Of a DNA stretch of 64,000 nt, positions 1 through 10,271 are shown piece by piece; within the stretch, counting starts at the first letter, position 1, and the number at the start of each line of letters is the position of its first letter. The notes below the pieces were generated by a model. The model had not been told where the DNA came from and searched no databases. It saw only the letters and a program-made list of their open reading frames with translations. Source of the stretch: Viridothelium virens (lineage: Eukaryota; Ascomycota; Dothideomycetes; Trypetheliales; Trypetheliaceae); NCBI GenBank assembly GCA_010094025.1, contig ML991820.1, positions 169,963 to 233,962 on the forward strand, written 5' to 3'. Both the position numbers and the translations under genes were made by a program.

Positions 1-2626
1 CACAAGCACCACCTCCATTCCACCCTTCCCGTCATGCTGCGCTCTCAATCTCCAATGCCCATTCTTCACAATCCAAGTCTTACTTCCTTCCCCTTCCATT
101 CCCACCATTCCCATTCCCCCCTCTTCCTCAACATCCACTTTCCTCCTCTTCCTCGCCCTGCCTCTCCCCTCCCTCCCCTCAAACTCAAAAATCGCCTCAA
201 ATTCCTCCACCTCCGCCTCCCCCTTCTCCGCCGCCGTTCGCTCCCCACCCCCACCCCCCCCCTCCCACACCCTCCCATCCACCCTCACATCCGCCACCCC
301 CTCCTCCAGCACCACCTTCACCCTCTCCTCACTCAGCCCACTCGTCCCGGGACTCACCGCCTGCGTCGCCAGGCCACCCACACCGCCACTCTGCAACATC
401 ATCAGCCCGAGCGGCTGGCCCGTCGCAGGGAGATTCATCTTGCTCGCCACGACGCCCAGCAGCGCGCTCACGCGATCGTGCGTCTTCCCTGCGAACGAGG
501 CGCGCGCCGGCGCGACGCTGAAGTCCACACGCGTCGCTTCGGATCCGATTTCGAGGACCAGCTGGTGCGGCGTCTCGTCGACGTAGGGGCGCGCGTAGTG
601 GATCCAGCCGGGGCCGGGGTTTATGGTTGTGGAGGGTCCGGCGGTGGCGGTCGTAGCGGCGGGGTTGGAGGCTGTGGAGGAGGGGGCGGGCGAGGGGCGA
701 GAGGCGGATGCGGACGCGGAGACGGAGGCGGATGAGGAGGAGCCGCCGCCTCCGGCTGGGGAGGCGCCAGCAGTGGGGCCGGCGGAGGTGGTGGTGGGCG
801 CGTCGGGGGAGAAGGAGATGCCGGATTGGCGGATGTCCTCGAGGCGGATGATGATTTCGGATTGGTTGAGGATGTTGTTGTAGGAGATGTGGTGAGGGAT
901 TAGTTTCTGTTCGAGACCCTTGAGGTGGAAGTAGCGAGCGTCGCGCAAGAGCGCCGCACGGTGCGCATCGTTGCGTATGTCGACGGGGTAACCTTGGAGG
1001 ATTTTGAGCAGCTCGGCGAAAACGTCGGAGCTGCGATTGAGGACGGCCGGAGGGACGATGGAGGGTGGGCGAAGAAGACCGCGGTGGTCGAGGCCCGGGA
1101 AGACTTCATTTGGGGTGGAGAAGAAGACTGCGAAACCGAGGGAAAAGTAGTTGGGGTTGTCACCAGGGGCGTTAAATATATCGCGAGGTACCTGAAAGTG
1201 ACGATCGCCTATTTGGATAAATATTGATGAAGTGAATAGTTGGTTTATTAGACGTGGTACTTCGTAGAATGTTAGCGCTGTTAATAATTGCATGTATGTG
1301 GGAATGCATACGACTGTAAAATTGAGCATCAGCAAAGAGCTTAACAAAATGTTCCCCATCTCGAGGCTGCACATGATAGCCTAGTGAGGATTAGCGGAGT
1401 CAGTGCAATCTTCCTGATGGAGATGGGAGCATACCTTGGAGATGCAATGATATGTCTTTGAATGTGATGGGATCTCTGTCGATATATAGGGTTTTAATAC
1501 TGACTCCACCATCCTCCGTTGATCTTAATTGCTCGCCAAAGAAATCCGAAAAATACGAGGGAGCTGTAAACACTTAGCATCATTCGTTAGTTTCGACGGC
1601 TTGAACAGTCTTACCATCAGAAGATATAGAAGCTCCAGATAGTCGAAATAGCTCGGAGCCAATTTGTATGGGAAACACTTTCCCAGCTGGTAGCGCCATC
1701 TTTCTCTCACGAGATTTGTCACGTCGACTATTGGGCTTCGAACGCTTAACCGGAGGTTCGTTCGATGCAGACTGTTTCGTCCGAGATCCTTCAGCTTGTA
1801 CGCCTTCAGGCTCAGGGCCTTCAGAACCTTGGGGAAGAGTGCCGCCGTCTTGATGTCGTTGTCCAGGGCGACCTGTGCTCGTTCTTTCGGATACGCTAAT
1901 AGCCTTTTCGGGAGATGAAAATGCTACACGCTTTACGGTAGAATCGCCTTGTGGCCCGCTTGGATCAGCCTCAGTAGTAGCAGTAGACTTCCTCTTTTCG
2001 CCACTGGTATAAGCTACCGGATTCCTGGAACCAGTACTGTGAGACTCTCGACGCGGTAGCGACTGTCCTGGAAGTTGGGGATGTTCAAAAGGGAGCGCGG
2101 TGAATTGGTCGGAGAAGTATCCTTGAATTTGAGGATTATCTGTGGTCACTTCACGGAAATTAAAGTCGTGCTCCAAGGACCGTTGGCCTTCAACCTCGTT
2201 TACTAATTCTCCTTGAGGCTCGTAATCTCGTGCAAGGTCTTGAAAATCTTCGGGACTGTCCCACTCCCAGGTCAGAGGACCACCAGGGAAGTAGTTGGCG
2301 GGCTCGGCCTCAAAAGTATTTCTTGGGTGACTGTCCAGGCCAGAGTCCTCGGAAATGGTTGGGTTCGATGGTAGCTCTTGATCAGGATGGTCAAGTGATT
2401 GAGTCGCTGGCGGATATTTATTCGAAGGAGAAGCAGATGCCTGGAGATTTGTAGTCTCGACTGCATCATGCACGAAATTGTCATTATCTCCATGATCACG
2501 AGTATTAGAGGCGTTAAGGATACTGTCTCCCTGTTGATTAGCACGAGTTCGGGAGCGGTTTGCCGTTTGTTTTGACGACTTTCGCATGAAGTCGCGAGCA
2601 GAGGTGCGAGTGGCAGTGTCAGGCAT
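1..2626 (-). CDS. BTB/POZ (KCTD/T1-type) domain protein, C-terminus off the left edge
   Basis: Four exons read on the minus strand: 1615-2626, 1435-1563, 1315-1380 and <1-1259. The three introns (51, 54 and 55 nt) have GT..AG ends and keep phase. The first ~310 residues are polar and look disordered. Then come two BTB-like units, the first opening with FPIQIGSELFRLSGASISSD and the second with SSIFIQIGDRHFQVPRDIF. Helical segments GYPVDIRN and DARYFHLKGLEQKLIPH follow, then a Gly/Ser/Ala spacer and a last conserved block around HYARPYVDETPHQLVLEIG. This order matches a fungal family of cytosolic or nuclear BTB proteins related to yeast YLR108C/YDR132C; that link is from memory. The family may act as a Cullin-3-type adaptor or oligomer, which I infer from BTB proteins in general. 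The start is the ATG at 2626; the frame stays open upstream without another ATG. The stop codon lies outside the window. Confidence 0.8.
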
Positions 2627-3680
2627 TGGGCTGGACGGGACCGCTTGACGCGAACAGTCAATCAAGACCTCGCTCGACAGCGTTCTAAACCCCCCAGCCC
2701 CTAGTCAACAATTGCAGAGCGAAAGCAAGTCGAATAGGCGTGCCGGTGGCAGAAGGTCGGGGAACGGATCTCGTGTGTCAGCGGCGCCGAACCTTAGTAA
2801 ACCGACAGTTAGCAATTACCCCCGCCTGCCCCGGTACCCCCGCGATGATGCACTCGTACATGGGTACACGAGTTGTCGGGCCCGTCCCTTTTCGCGAGAT
2901 TTGAACAATTTTCCTCCCTGGTCGGCAAAAATTCACCCTGTGTCTGTCCGAGGGCGGAAGTATCGGGGGCTCACGACAATTTAAAGAGCACACACTGGAC
3001 GCTTCCATCTGAGCAAGGCCTGTCGCGGTAGTTCCTGAAGGCAGTAGAAGCTTGGATGTCCCTCAATCGTTGGATTTGCATTCGCCATCTGGAGTCAATA
3101 CTTCAGCCGCAGAAGTGCGGGCTTAGGGACAACCCTGTTCTTAACATTAGAAATACGACGAGCATTTCCAGTTCCTGTCTCAATAATCCCAGCCGCACGT
3201 CCTATTCGCAGGTTCGTCTCTGATGACGCAACAGGTTATCTATAGGCGGTCTGGTAGTCAGCACGGCAAGCTCGGCTAGGGCTGGAATTTCGGAGCCGAC
3301 AGGTTTGGTCGCGAACAGCACACCAGCAATTGACCACTCATCTGCATGAGCTCATGCAGTCATCTTGTCGTCCTGTCTTGTACTTCATGTACCTGCCTCG
3401 AGATTCGGTTGCGTCGCATTCATCAACCGTTCCTGCATCGCAAAATTTTCAGCCCTGCTACTGAAGACTCAGAAAATCGCGCTTCCCATGCTCCATTGCT
3501 GATTAGGTAGTCTATTCATGTCGGCAAAGCCGGGAACGATTCATTGGTCGCCTGAATGATTCAGGTTGATGTGAGTCGAGAGTGACAAGTGCCTATCATG
3601 TATAAGGATACGGAAAATTAAGAAAATTTGCCATGATCGCTCGCATATTTTCTCTGATATGCAGAGCGCATCTGAAAATT
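2627..3680. other. Intergenic, about 1.05 kb
   Basis: This stretch lies upstream of the BTB gene and downstream of the GST gene. It must hold the BTB promoter. The reading frames in it are short and match no family. I see no RNA gene or repeat. Confidence 0.5.
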
Positions 3681-4562
3681 TCAACGTCTTGATGCAACTG
3701 GTTGATATTTCTCGTCCGAGACCTCTTCAATTTTCTCGATTGCCTTTTTGAAGGCTTCTCTTTCATGAATCTTTTTCACGTACGCCACAAGCTTGGGATA
3801 TTTCTCTTGTGTAATCAGCCCACTTCCACGAGCTGCCTCAAGAGGAAAGATCATTAAAATGTCTGCCCCAGTGAGCTCTTTGCCACAGAAGAACTCTCCT
3901 TCGTCGGGAGAGGTTTTCAATTGGTCTTCCAAAAAGTCAAAGTGCGTCTTGCGATTAGGATTCAGAAACAACGAATCCACTCGTCCTGAGATCATCCTTG
4001 TGATTGGTCTCACGAAGAAAGGCTGCGGTCCGTCCCTAATCACTAATCCTGCGTTAGAAAAACCAGAGATTCTCCGCGGTCAGACTTACTGCTAATGAAT
4101 AGGCCGATTAATATGAGAGGCATGATACTACCCTCCGCGTAATGCATGTAGTAACGATAACGAAGCCATTCTTCAGTTTCTCCCCCAATCTGACCTTCTT
4201 TACCATTGATATACCGCTTCGGGATCATCCATTGGCCCAGATGTTCAGTAAGATACTCAACTATATGGCCCGATTCCGCCAAGATCAGTGATTTTTCGGC
4301 TCCTGGGGCTTGAATACCAATGACTGGGGATTTGCCCAGCGGGTGAACATCTTTCAGCTCTTGGGGAGCCAGCATGTCCTTGTTTCTCTTGAACACCTTG
4401 ACTTCATAGTCGACTTTGAGTTCCTCAAGGAGCCATAAAATTCTCTGTGATCGTGACTGGTCGAGCCTTGCGAATCAGTCGTTAGTCCAATTCACTATAG
4501 TTGAAACGTACTACTCACCAATATACCGTAATTTTGGGCTTTTGCTCTGCATCGGAAGACAT
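3681..4562 (-). CDS. Glutathione S-transferase, Gtt1-like
   Basis: Three exons on the minus strand: 4519-4562, 4090-4466 and 3681 to about 4042. The introns are 4467-4518 (branch GGACTAACG) and about 4043-4089. For the second intron an acceptor six bases earlier is also possible. The protein is about 225 residues. The N-terminal thioredoxin-fold half shows ITVYWLDQSRSQRILWLLEE (residues ~11-30), then HPLGKSPVI and LAESGHIVEYL, which is the usual glutathione-binding Ser/Glu-Ser layout of GSTs. The all-helical C-terminal half contains GKELTGADILMIFPLEAA. Length and motifs fit the fungal Gtt1 type, which conjugates glutathione to electrophiles and reduces peroxides, often on ER or mitochondrial membranes (family knowledge). 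It is divergent from the complex I subunit gene. The start is the ATG giving MSSDAEQKPK. Confidence 0.9.
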
Positions 4563-5097
4563 AATCGAGGCAGGCGTGATACTGACGGATGTATAAATGA
4601 TGGCGATTACTGGCTGTAAGGAGTTGGCTTGGACGAGGGAGATGATACGGGGTCAGGACACTTCTAATTTGCGTAATACGTACGTATATACTCAGGATAC
4701 GAGACAGCGGAAGCTTAGATGAAAGCAATTGTCGGCTATCTTCAAAACTGTTGTTAATTAAAGGAAGATCTCAGCGTAAGCATCTCATTTCAAAGACTGA
4801 ACAGTCCAGGTCAGGGGCCTTATTGATGTATCTTTTCAATGGCAATTGAAACTAACATATGTTAGTACTAGGTAGACCGAGGAACATTCACATTCGGATC
4901 GAGCCGCTACCGATTGGTGGCTGGGAGTATTAGCTGACTGCAGGGCAGGGCTTACCTGGGACTGCTCAGGGACGGTTTGGTCACGTGAGTGGTCCGAAGA
5001 CGATGAGCAACATGAACCTCTGGACAACGTCAGATCGACTCTCAATCAACAACCCTCATTAAAGCAAATCACCAATTCCTTTGTGGTGGAGCTAATA
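4563..5097. promoter_or_regulatory. Shared divergent promoter region of the GST and complex I subunit genes
   Basis: 535 bases separate the two divergent start codons, so both promoters must lie here. A TATATA run at about 4684-4689 lies ~120 bases upstream of the GST start; whether it acts as a TATA box is not known. No other gene is seen. Confidence 0.5.
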
Positions 5098-5603
5098 ATG
5101 GCTCTCAATCACAACAGTATGTGACCTATCATGCCAATGGCTTGCAGATGAACCAAAACTGATGTCGCTTTCTGTAGTCCTCCATACCGATCCGGCTTTA
5201 TCGAAATACTCTAGTACGCTCCCCTCAGGATCCCAGTATGCGATTCTTCAAAGAAAATGCTAAACCATGCTGCTAGGCCTATGGGTTAACCGACATCAAT
5301 ACTTCCGCTGGACACCGAGAACGGCCTGGTTAACATTTGCATACGTGATTATGGTGCCGGGTATATTTGGTTACATGGGCTACGTTACAGATGTGAGTTG
5401 GTCCTACATCTATCCGGTCTTGTTGCTAGCCCTGTATCTCCCATTTTCGCTTCATCTGGCTCTGAGGAATTACCTGTCTTTGCAATTGAACACCTTATCT
5501 ACTTTACATCTTCTGGAGTTTGGACGGACTGACGAATTGCTTTGAACAGGGGAAATACGAGATGCGAGGCAAACGGCGGGGCGATATCATTTCTGAATGG
5601 TAG
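5098..5603 (+). CDS. NADH:ubiquinone oxidoreductase (complex I) B15/NDUFB4-type subunit
   Basis: Small four-exon gene: 5098-5116, 5178-5213, 5277-5392 and 5550-5603. The introns are 61, 63 and 157 nt with GTATGT, GTACGC and GTGAGT donors and TAG, TAG and CAG acceptors; all phases agree. The product is 74 residues. It reads [20 protein letters not shown], then [19 protein letters not shown] with one membrane helix, and ends [17 protein letters not shown]. The RWTP..A block, the single helix and the MRGKRRGD tail are typical of the fungal B15 subunit, an accessory subunit in the membrane arm of mitochondrial complex I. Exon 1 codes only six residues, so simple ORF finding would miss both ends of this gene. 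Confidence 0.9.
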
Positions 5604-6144
5604 AGTTCATCTCCATAGGGAGGAATAGTTGGGCTCTTTGTGACCTATCTTGGCAAAATCTAGTGTGGTCGAAAGTATTAAGGCTAGGGGCAATCGAGGA
5701 AAACTCGTTGAGAGTCAATTTGCTAGGCACAAATTACATTGGGGGATTTGCGACCATCTTTCACGTTGGTTCTGGGCATGCAAAGATGCAGATCGACTGT
5801 ATGTATCGATATGTAGAACAAGTATCTGCTGCACTGCTGAAGGCCGCGTCCCAGTGTCACAGAAGCTTATAGGTACCTTGTCTTCAATTCGTGGTTACTC
5901 TGCATGTTGATCTTTCCCATTGACTACCTAAGGTACGTAGGCAGGTAGGTACGATTGATAGTGCGTAGATTGTCGCGCGCTATTCGGAGTGGGTCAAGAC
6001 TATCCCGGTCTACCAAAAGAGGGAAAGAGCGGATGGCAGAATTCTGACCCCGCCACCTGGCGTACTGGATTACATATCCTGTGGTCATGCCAATGGATCT
6101 TCTCTTAACGCCATGGCTCCAAAAAACCATGGCACTGCTTTTCA
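5604..6144. other. Intergenic, 541 bases
   Basis: Downstream of the complex I subunit gene and upstream of the OSGIN-like gene. Two overlapping open frames of ~90 codons at 5597-5910 resemble nothing and are probably chance. A GTACGTAGGCAGGTAGGTAC stretch lies near 5933-5952. No RNA gene is seen. Confidence 0.45.
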
Positions 6145-7815
6145 ATGTCTTCCGGCCGCCTTGAGTATGTTGACACGGTCGTCATTGGTTAGTATCACGC
6201 CAGAACACCCATTGAGAATGCCTCATAAACTTATTATTTGAATTTAGGAAATGGACCTTCGGCCTTGATTCTATCCTATATCCTCCACGGATGGATACCT
6301 CACTACTCTGGTGGACATCACGACAGTGTCCTTGACAGCAAAGTCGCGCAAGTCCCAGATCTACTGTCCTTAACTCCAGATCTCTATGACCACTTCCAAT
6401 CGTCACTCAAGTATTCAACACAAGCTCTGCCGATCAATGTTCTTCTCGACACTCTTTTGAGACCGAATGCAGATACTCAAGTGAATCCCAGACCGTGTGT
6501 GGAATGGAAGTATACCCCGAAGAGGGCTATTTCCCACCTGGTTCTTGGCGAGACGGAAAACGCAGGAGGGCAGTGGGCCAAGGAAGATGCCTCTGCAATA
6601 TGGGATATACAGGCATTGAGTTATGCAGAAATGCTGGCACTGCCGGGTTACAGCTTTGCTGATCATCACCTGTCAACGACTGGAGAGCTGCTGCCAGATT
6701 TCGTTCGGCCGTCTAGAAGAGAGGTTGCTGCATATTTCGATGCCTATCCCAGAGCTGTTGGTATTCACGAATCCATCCACACATCTACAAAGGTCGGGAA
6801 CATCTCATCTTGTGAAAACGGCTTCTCCATCGGATCTCACAATATATTTTGCAAGCATTTGGTTCTCGCTTCTGGCACGTTCTCCATTAGCATTCCGCCC
6901 CGGCCACTTTTGCGTCCACTGAAAGCATTGGACAATCTCGATGAGCCTCTTTTGGTCGTTGGGTCTGGATTCACGGCTGCAGATGCCATCATCTCTGCAT
7001 CGCCTCATCGTAAAATCGTGCACATTTTCAAATGGGCACCAGACGAGTATCAGTCACCTTTGCGTGGATGTCATCATCAAGCATATCCAGAGTATGCGAC
7101 CGTCTACAGACAAATGAAAGCGGCTGCCGCGGCAAAATCGAACTTCAAAGCTCCCGGTAGTCCTTTGAGGAGAAGGCAGAAGCACAATCCCTTCTTCAGC
7201 CATCGCGACTGGCACTCTGTTTATGAAGGCTATCCAAATACTCAGATCGTTGAAGTACACACTTTCAATCAGTATGCCGAAGTCAAATTGAAGCTCGAGT
7301 CTGGTGAAACCATCGAGCGAAGAGTTGGCAGTCTCGAATGTGCCATTGGACGACGCGGATCACTGGATTATCTTTCACCAGCATTGTTCGACGGAGTAGT
7401 TGGTTCCAATAACCGTGCTGTGGACCATTTCGACGATAAAATCCTGATATCAGGGCGCACTCTGCGTTTCAGATGTGAAGTCGACCTCCAAGTTGCTCCG
7501 AATTTGTTTATCATCGGTAGCCTAACTGGAGACTCTCTCATCCGTTTCGCTTTCGGGAGTTGCGCATACGCTGCTGGAAAGATCATGGCTTCAAGGGAAG
7601 GCTGTAGAAAATCCTTACCATCGTCCTCCTTGAACTCGACGCCGCCTTCAATCGATGGTCAGGTACTCTCGCCTATGCAAGAGATTGATGGTAGCGCCCA
7701 CCAAGATCTCCATGTGGATAGACGAAAGCTTGCCCGGTCTCTAGAGCTTATGACTGCGGAGAATCAAATATGGAAGAAGTCTGGATGGTGGTCGGGAGGA
7801 TTTATGCTCTCCTGA
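6145..7815 (+). CDS. OSGIN/OKL38-like FAD-dependent monooxygenase family protein
   Basis: Two exons, 6145-6187 and 6248-7815. The 60-nt intron starts GTTAGT and ends TTTAG and interrupts the first glycine codon of the dinucleotide fold. The product is 536 residues. The N-terminus MSSGRLEYVDTVVIGNGPSA carries the FAD Rossmann motif GNGPSA (15-20). A second dinucleotide site, LLVVGSGFTAADAI, starts near residue 249 with GSG at 253-255. The late block APNLFIIGSLTGDSLIRF is the usual FAD-contact region. The layout matches the oxidative stress-induced growth inhibitor family, flavoprotein monooxygenases of unsettled substrate. The last ~70 residues are Ser-rich and poorly conserved in style. The upstream ATG at 6129 is out of frame. 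There is no signal peptide; the protein is probably cytosolic. Confidence 0.86.
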
Positions 7816-8470
7816 TTTTGGTGGTGAATATCAAGTAGAAAATTAGCTCACCAAAACGAAACGCAAATTCAAGGCCTGCCAACTTTGGAGACGAGTTCTG
7901 ATGATGTAGATCTCGCCTAGATGCTAAAGTAGATCACTGTGAAGTGAATTTAAAACGCCGCCTACTCTGGAAGAGAAGAGCGCCGCTAGGGGCCTTTTTT
8001 CAGGCACGCCAGGGTGGCCGGCACGGAGTACTGCGGCCTACCCTAGGCCAATGGCCTAGTCCTTCCTCCTACATCATTCGTTTCTAGTGCCGCGTCAGAC
8101 CAAGACGAATTCCCTAGCAAACCTGTAGACATGCAGGGAAAGGCGCTTTTCTGTCAGGCTCGATAGGTGCAAGGTCTCAAAGGCCATGTCGCTACCCGCG
8201 ACGCGAGTGGGTTTGCGTGTCGCAAGCTCGGTAGGATGGCACTGAACCGTGGGGCTCTCCTGCTGCTTTGTAACTGTCAGCGATGTGAGGAAGGTCAGAT
8301 ATTTACTACACCTCCGCAGATGCCGAGAACGTATATGCTGTGGAATCTCTCTCGCTCCTGACTGGGCCCATCTCTCATTCTCAGGCTTTCCGATTGTTTC
8401 CTGGCATTGACTCCTTCATCATCCGTCAACCTCTCCGCGGATTTTAATCTATTTTCTTGTCCACATCTCC
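7816..8470. other. Intergenic, 655 bases
   Basis: Between two same-strand genes. It holds the promoter of the GH16 gene. A palindromic stretch CTAGGCCAATGGCCTAG lies near 8043-8059 and contains a CCAAT box; a regulatory role is possible but unproven. A pyrimidine-rich tract precedes the GH16 start. No gene is seen. Confidence 0.45.
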
Positions 8471-9732
8471 ATGTCTTTCAACACTCTTGCAAACATGGCA
8501 CAGTCTGGGAGAGGCCAAGAGAAAGGCTACCCCATTGCCTCTCCTGCAATACCGACTTCGGATCCTCCTCCATACTACGGAGGAGCTCGAAACCAAGGCC
8601 CCCGTTGGAATCCGAGAAACTGGAGTCGACGAACTATTATTCTAGTCGCCATTGGGACGATCTTCCTACTGATAGCAATAATAGTTGGGGCTGTTGAGGG
8701 GGTAAAAGCCAACCGGTATCCAGACTACTCTCCAATCAATTACAAGTTGCAAGACGCATGTGAGCACCACTTCTGGCTTCCTAATGCACCATGCTGAGAA
8801 GATCGTGACTAGATTCTGGCACCGATTTCTTTTCCAACTTCGACTATTTCAACGGCTATGATCCGGCGCAAGGGTTTGTGCAGTATGTGATCCACTATCG
8901 CGATATTAGGAGCCTTACTGACAAAGAATCTAGCTACCTGCCCGAGGCCAGCGCCAACGCCCTCAATCTCACCTTTGCTTCGACAACTTCAGCAGTTCTA
9001 AAGGTCGACAGCGTTAACACCAACCAATTCACTGGCCGGAATTCGGTGCGCATCTCGTCCAAAACGCAATATAGTTCAGGACTTTTTGTCTTCGACGTTG
9101 TCCACTCTCCCTATGGTTGTGCGACGTGGCCTGCCCTTTGGCTCGTCGACGAAACGAATTGGCCTGCTATGGGCGAGATCGATGTCATGGAGGCTGTCAA
9201 TGGAGCGACAACGGGCAACCAAATGACTTTGCATACGACGGAGGGCTGCACCATGAATGTCAAACGCAAGGAGATTGGCAAGGTACTCGAAAAGAATTGC
9301 TGGAACGAGACGAACAGTAATGCGGGTTGCGGCGTGGAAGGCGCTCCGGCGACATACGGCCAGGAGTTCAATAACAACGGTGGAGGCATATACGCAATGG
9401 AGCTTCGTTCCCAAGGTATCCGCGTATGGTTCTTCCCACGCTCGTCTATCCCATCGGACATCACCAGCAATAGCAGCACCCCTGATCCATCGACTTGGGG
9501 CACAGCCCTCGCCGACTTTCCTCAGACCGATTGCAACATCAATCAGCATTTTGGCAATCTGTCCATCGTCGCCAATATTGACCTCTGTGGACAGTGGGCA
9601 GGTCAACCAAGTGTCTATAGTCAACAAGACGGCTGCCCCTCATCTTGTACCGAGTTCGTGACGAACAATAATACAGCGTTTGAGACGGCGTACTGGGAAT
9701 TCGCCAGCTTTAAAGTTTACTCGGCAACTTGA
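8471..9732 (+). CDS. GH16 endo-beta-1,3(4)-glucanase, type II membrane anchored
   Basis: Three exons: 8471-8759, 8813-8882 and 8934-9732, with introns of 53 and 51 nt (donors GTGAGC and GTATGT, acceptors TAG). The product is 385 residues. A ~54-residue cytosolic tail rich in Pro/Gly/Ser precedes one membrane helix at about 55-75 (IILVAIGTIFLLIAIIVGAV) with Arg-Arg just before it, so the catalytic part faces the wall. The GH16 domain starts around GTDFFSNFDYFNGYDP and has the clan-B active site GEIDVMEAVN: nucleophile Glu201, Asp203 and acid/base Glu206. Conserved blocks CATWPALWLV and QMTLHTTEGC agree. It should cleave beta-1,3 or mixed-link glucan in the wall. Several Cys pairs and N-glycosylation sequons fit an extracellular fold. 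The start could also be the Met at 8495. Confidence 0.92.
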
Positions 9733-10271
9733 CCTAAGTTTCTTAATGACAGTGACGACTCATGTATTATACAGATGATAAATAGCATAGTAATCTACAA
9801 TATGACACACGCAATCGAAGAAAGCTACCTTATGTATTCCAAAATGGGCTGATGGAGGGGAAAGTGAAGACTCGAGCACATGTTATATTGATATATCGAT
9901 ATGGCGTCACTGGCTGCAGCACCGTAACCCCAATCGGGTTAGCACAATGCGGAACGGAAGGGCTTGCTCAAGCCCCACATCCCGCTAGAAAGCCATCTGC
10001 GTAACACTTCTCAGCGAGCCTCTTGGGTTGTCCTCTTGCTCAAGGTCTTCGCTATTTGGTACTCCCCACTGTTGTTCTTCATTCCACTTGCTAGTCCTCA
10101 TCACTAGGTAAAGGTAAGCAGTTGAAATACTTCACTACGACGAGCTTTTCAGGAATCGATTCCGGGCACTCAATTGTTTTGTTTGCTCGATCGCGTCCAC
10201 ATACTCGACCAAAGAGTATCCCCCAAGCTCATGGAGCTTCTGGGATCCTCCAGATTTAGCTCATTGTCCAA
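9733..10271. other. Intergenic, 539 bases
   Basis: The 3' flank of the GH16 gene and the promoter of the F-box gene. The reading frames are short. No RNA gene, repeat or further gene is recognised. Confidence 0.45.

Noticed and set aside
34-735. Long plus-strand open frame rich in Pro, His and Arg
   Set aside because: It is antisense to the BTB gene, whose minus-strand frame keeps conserved blocks; the composition is that of a shadow frame.
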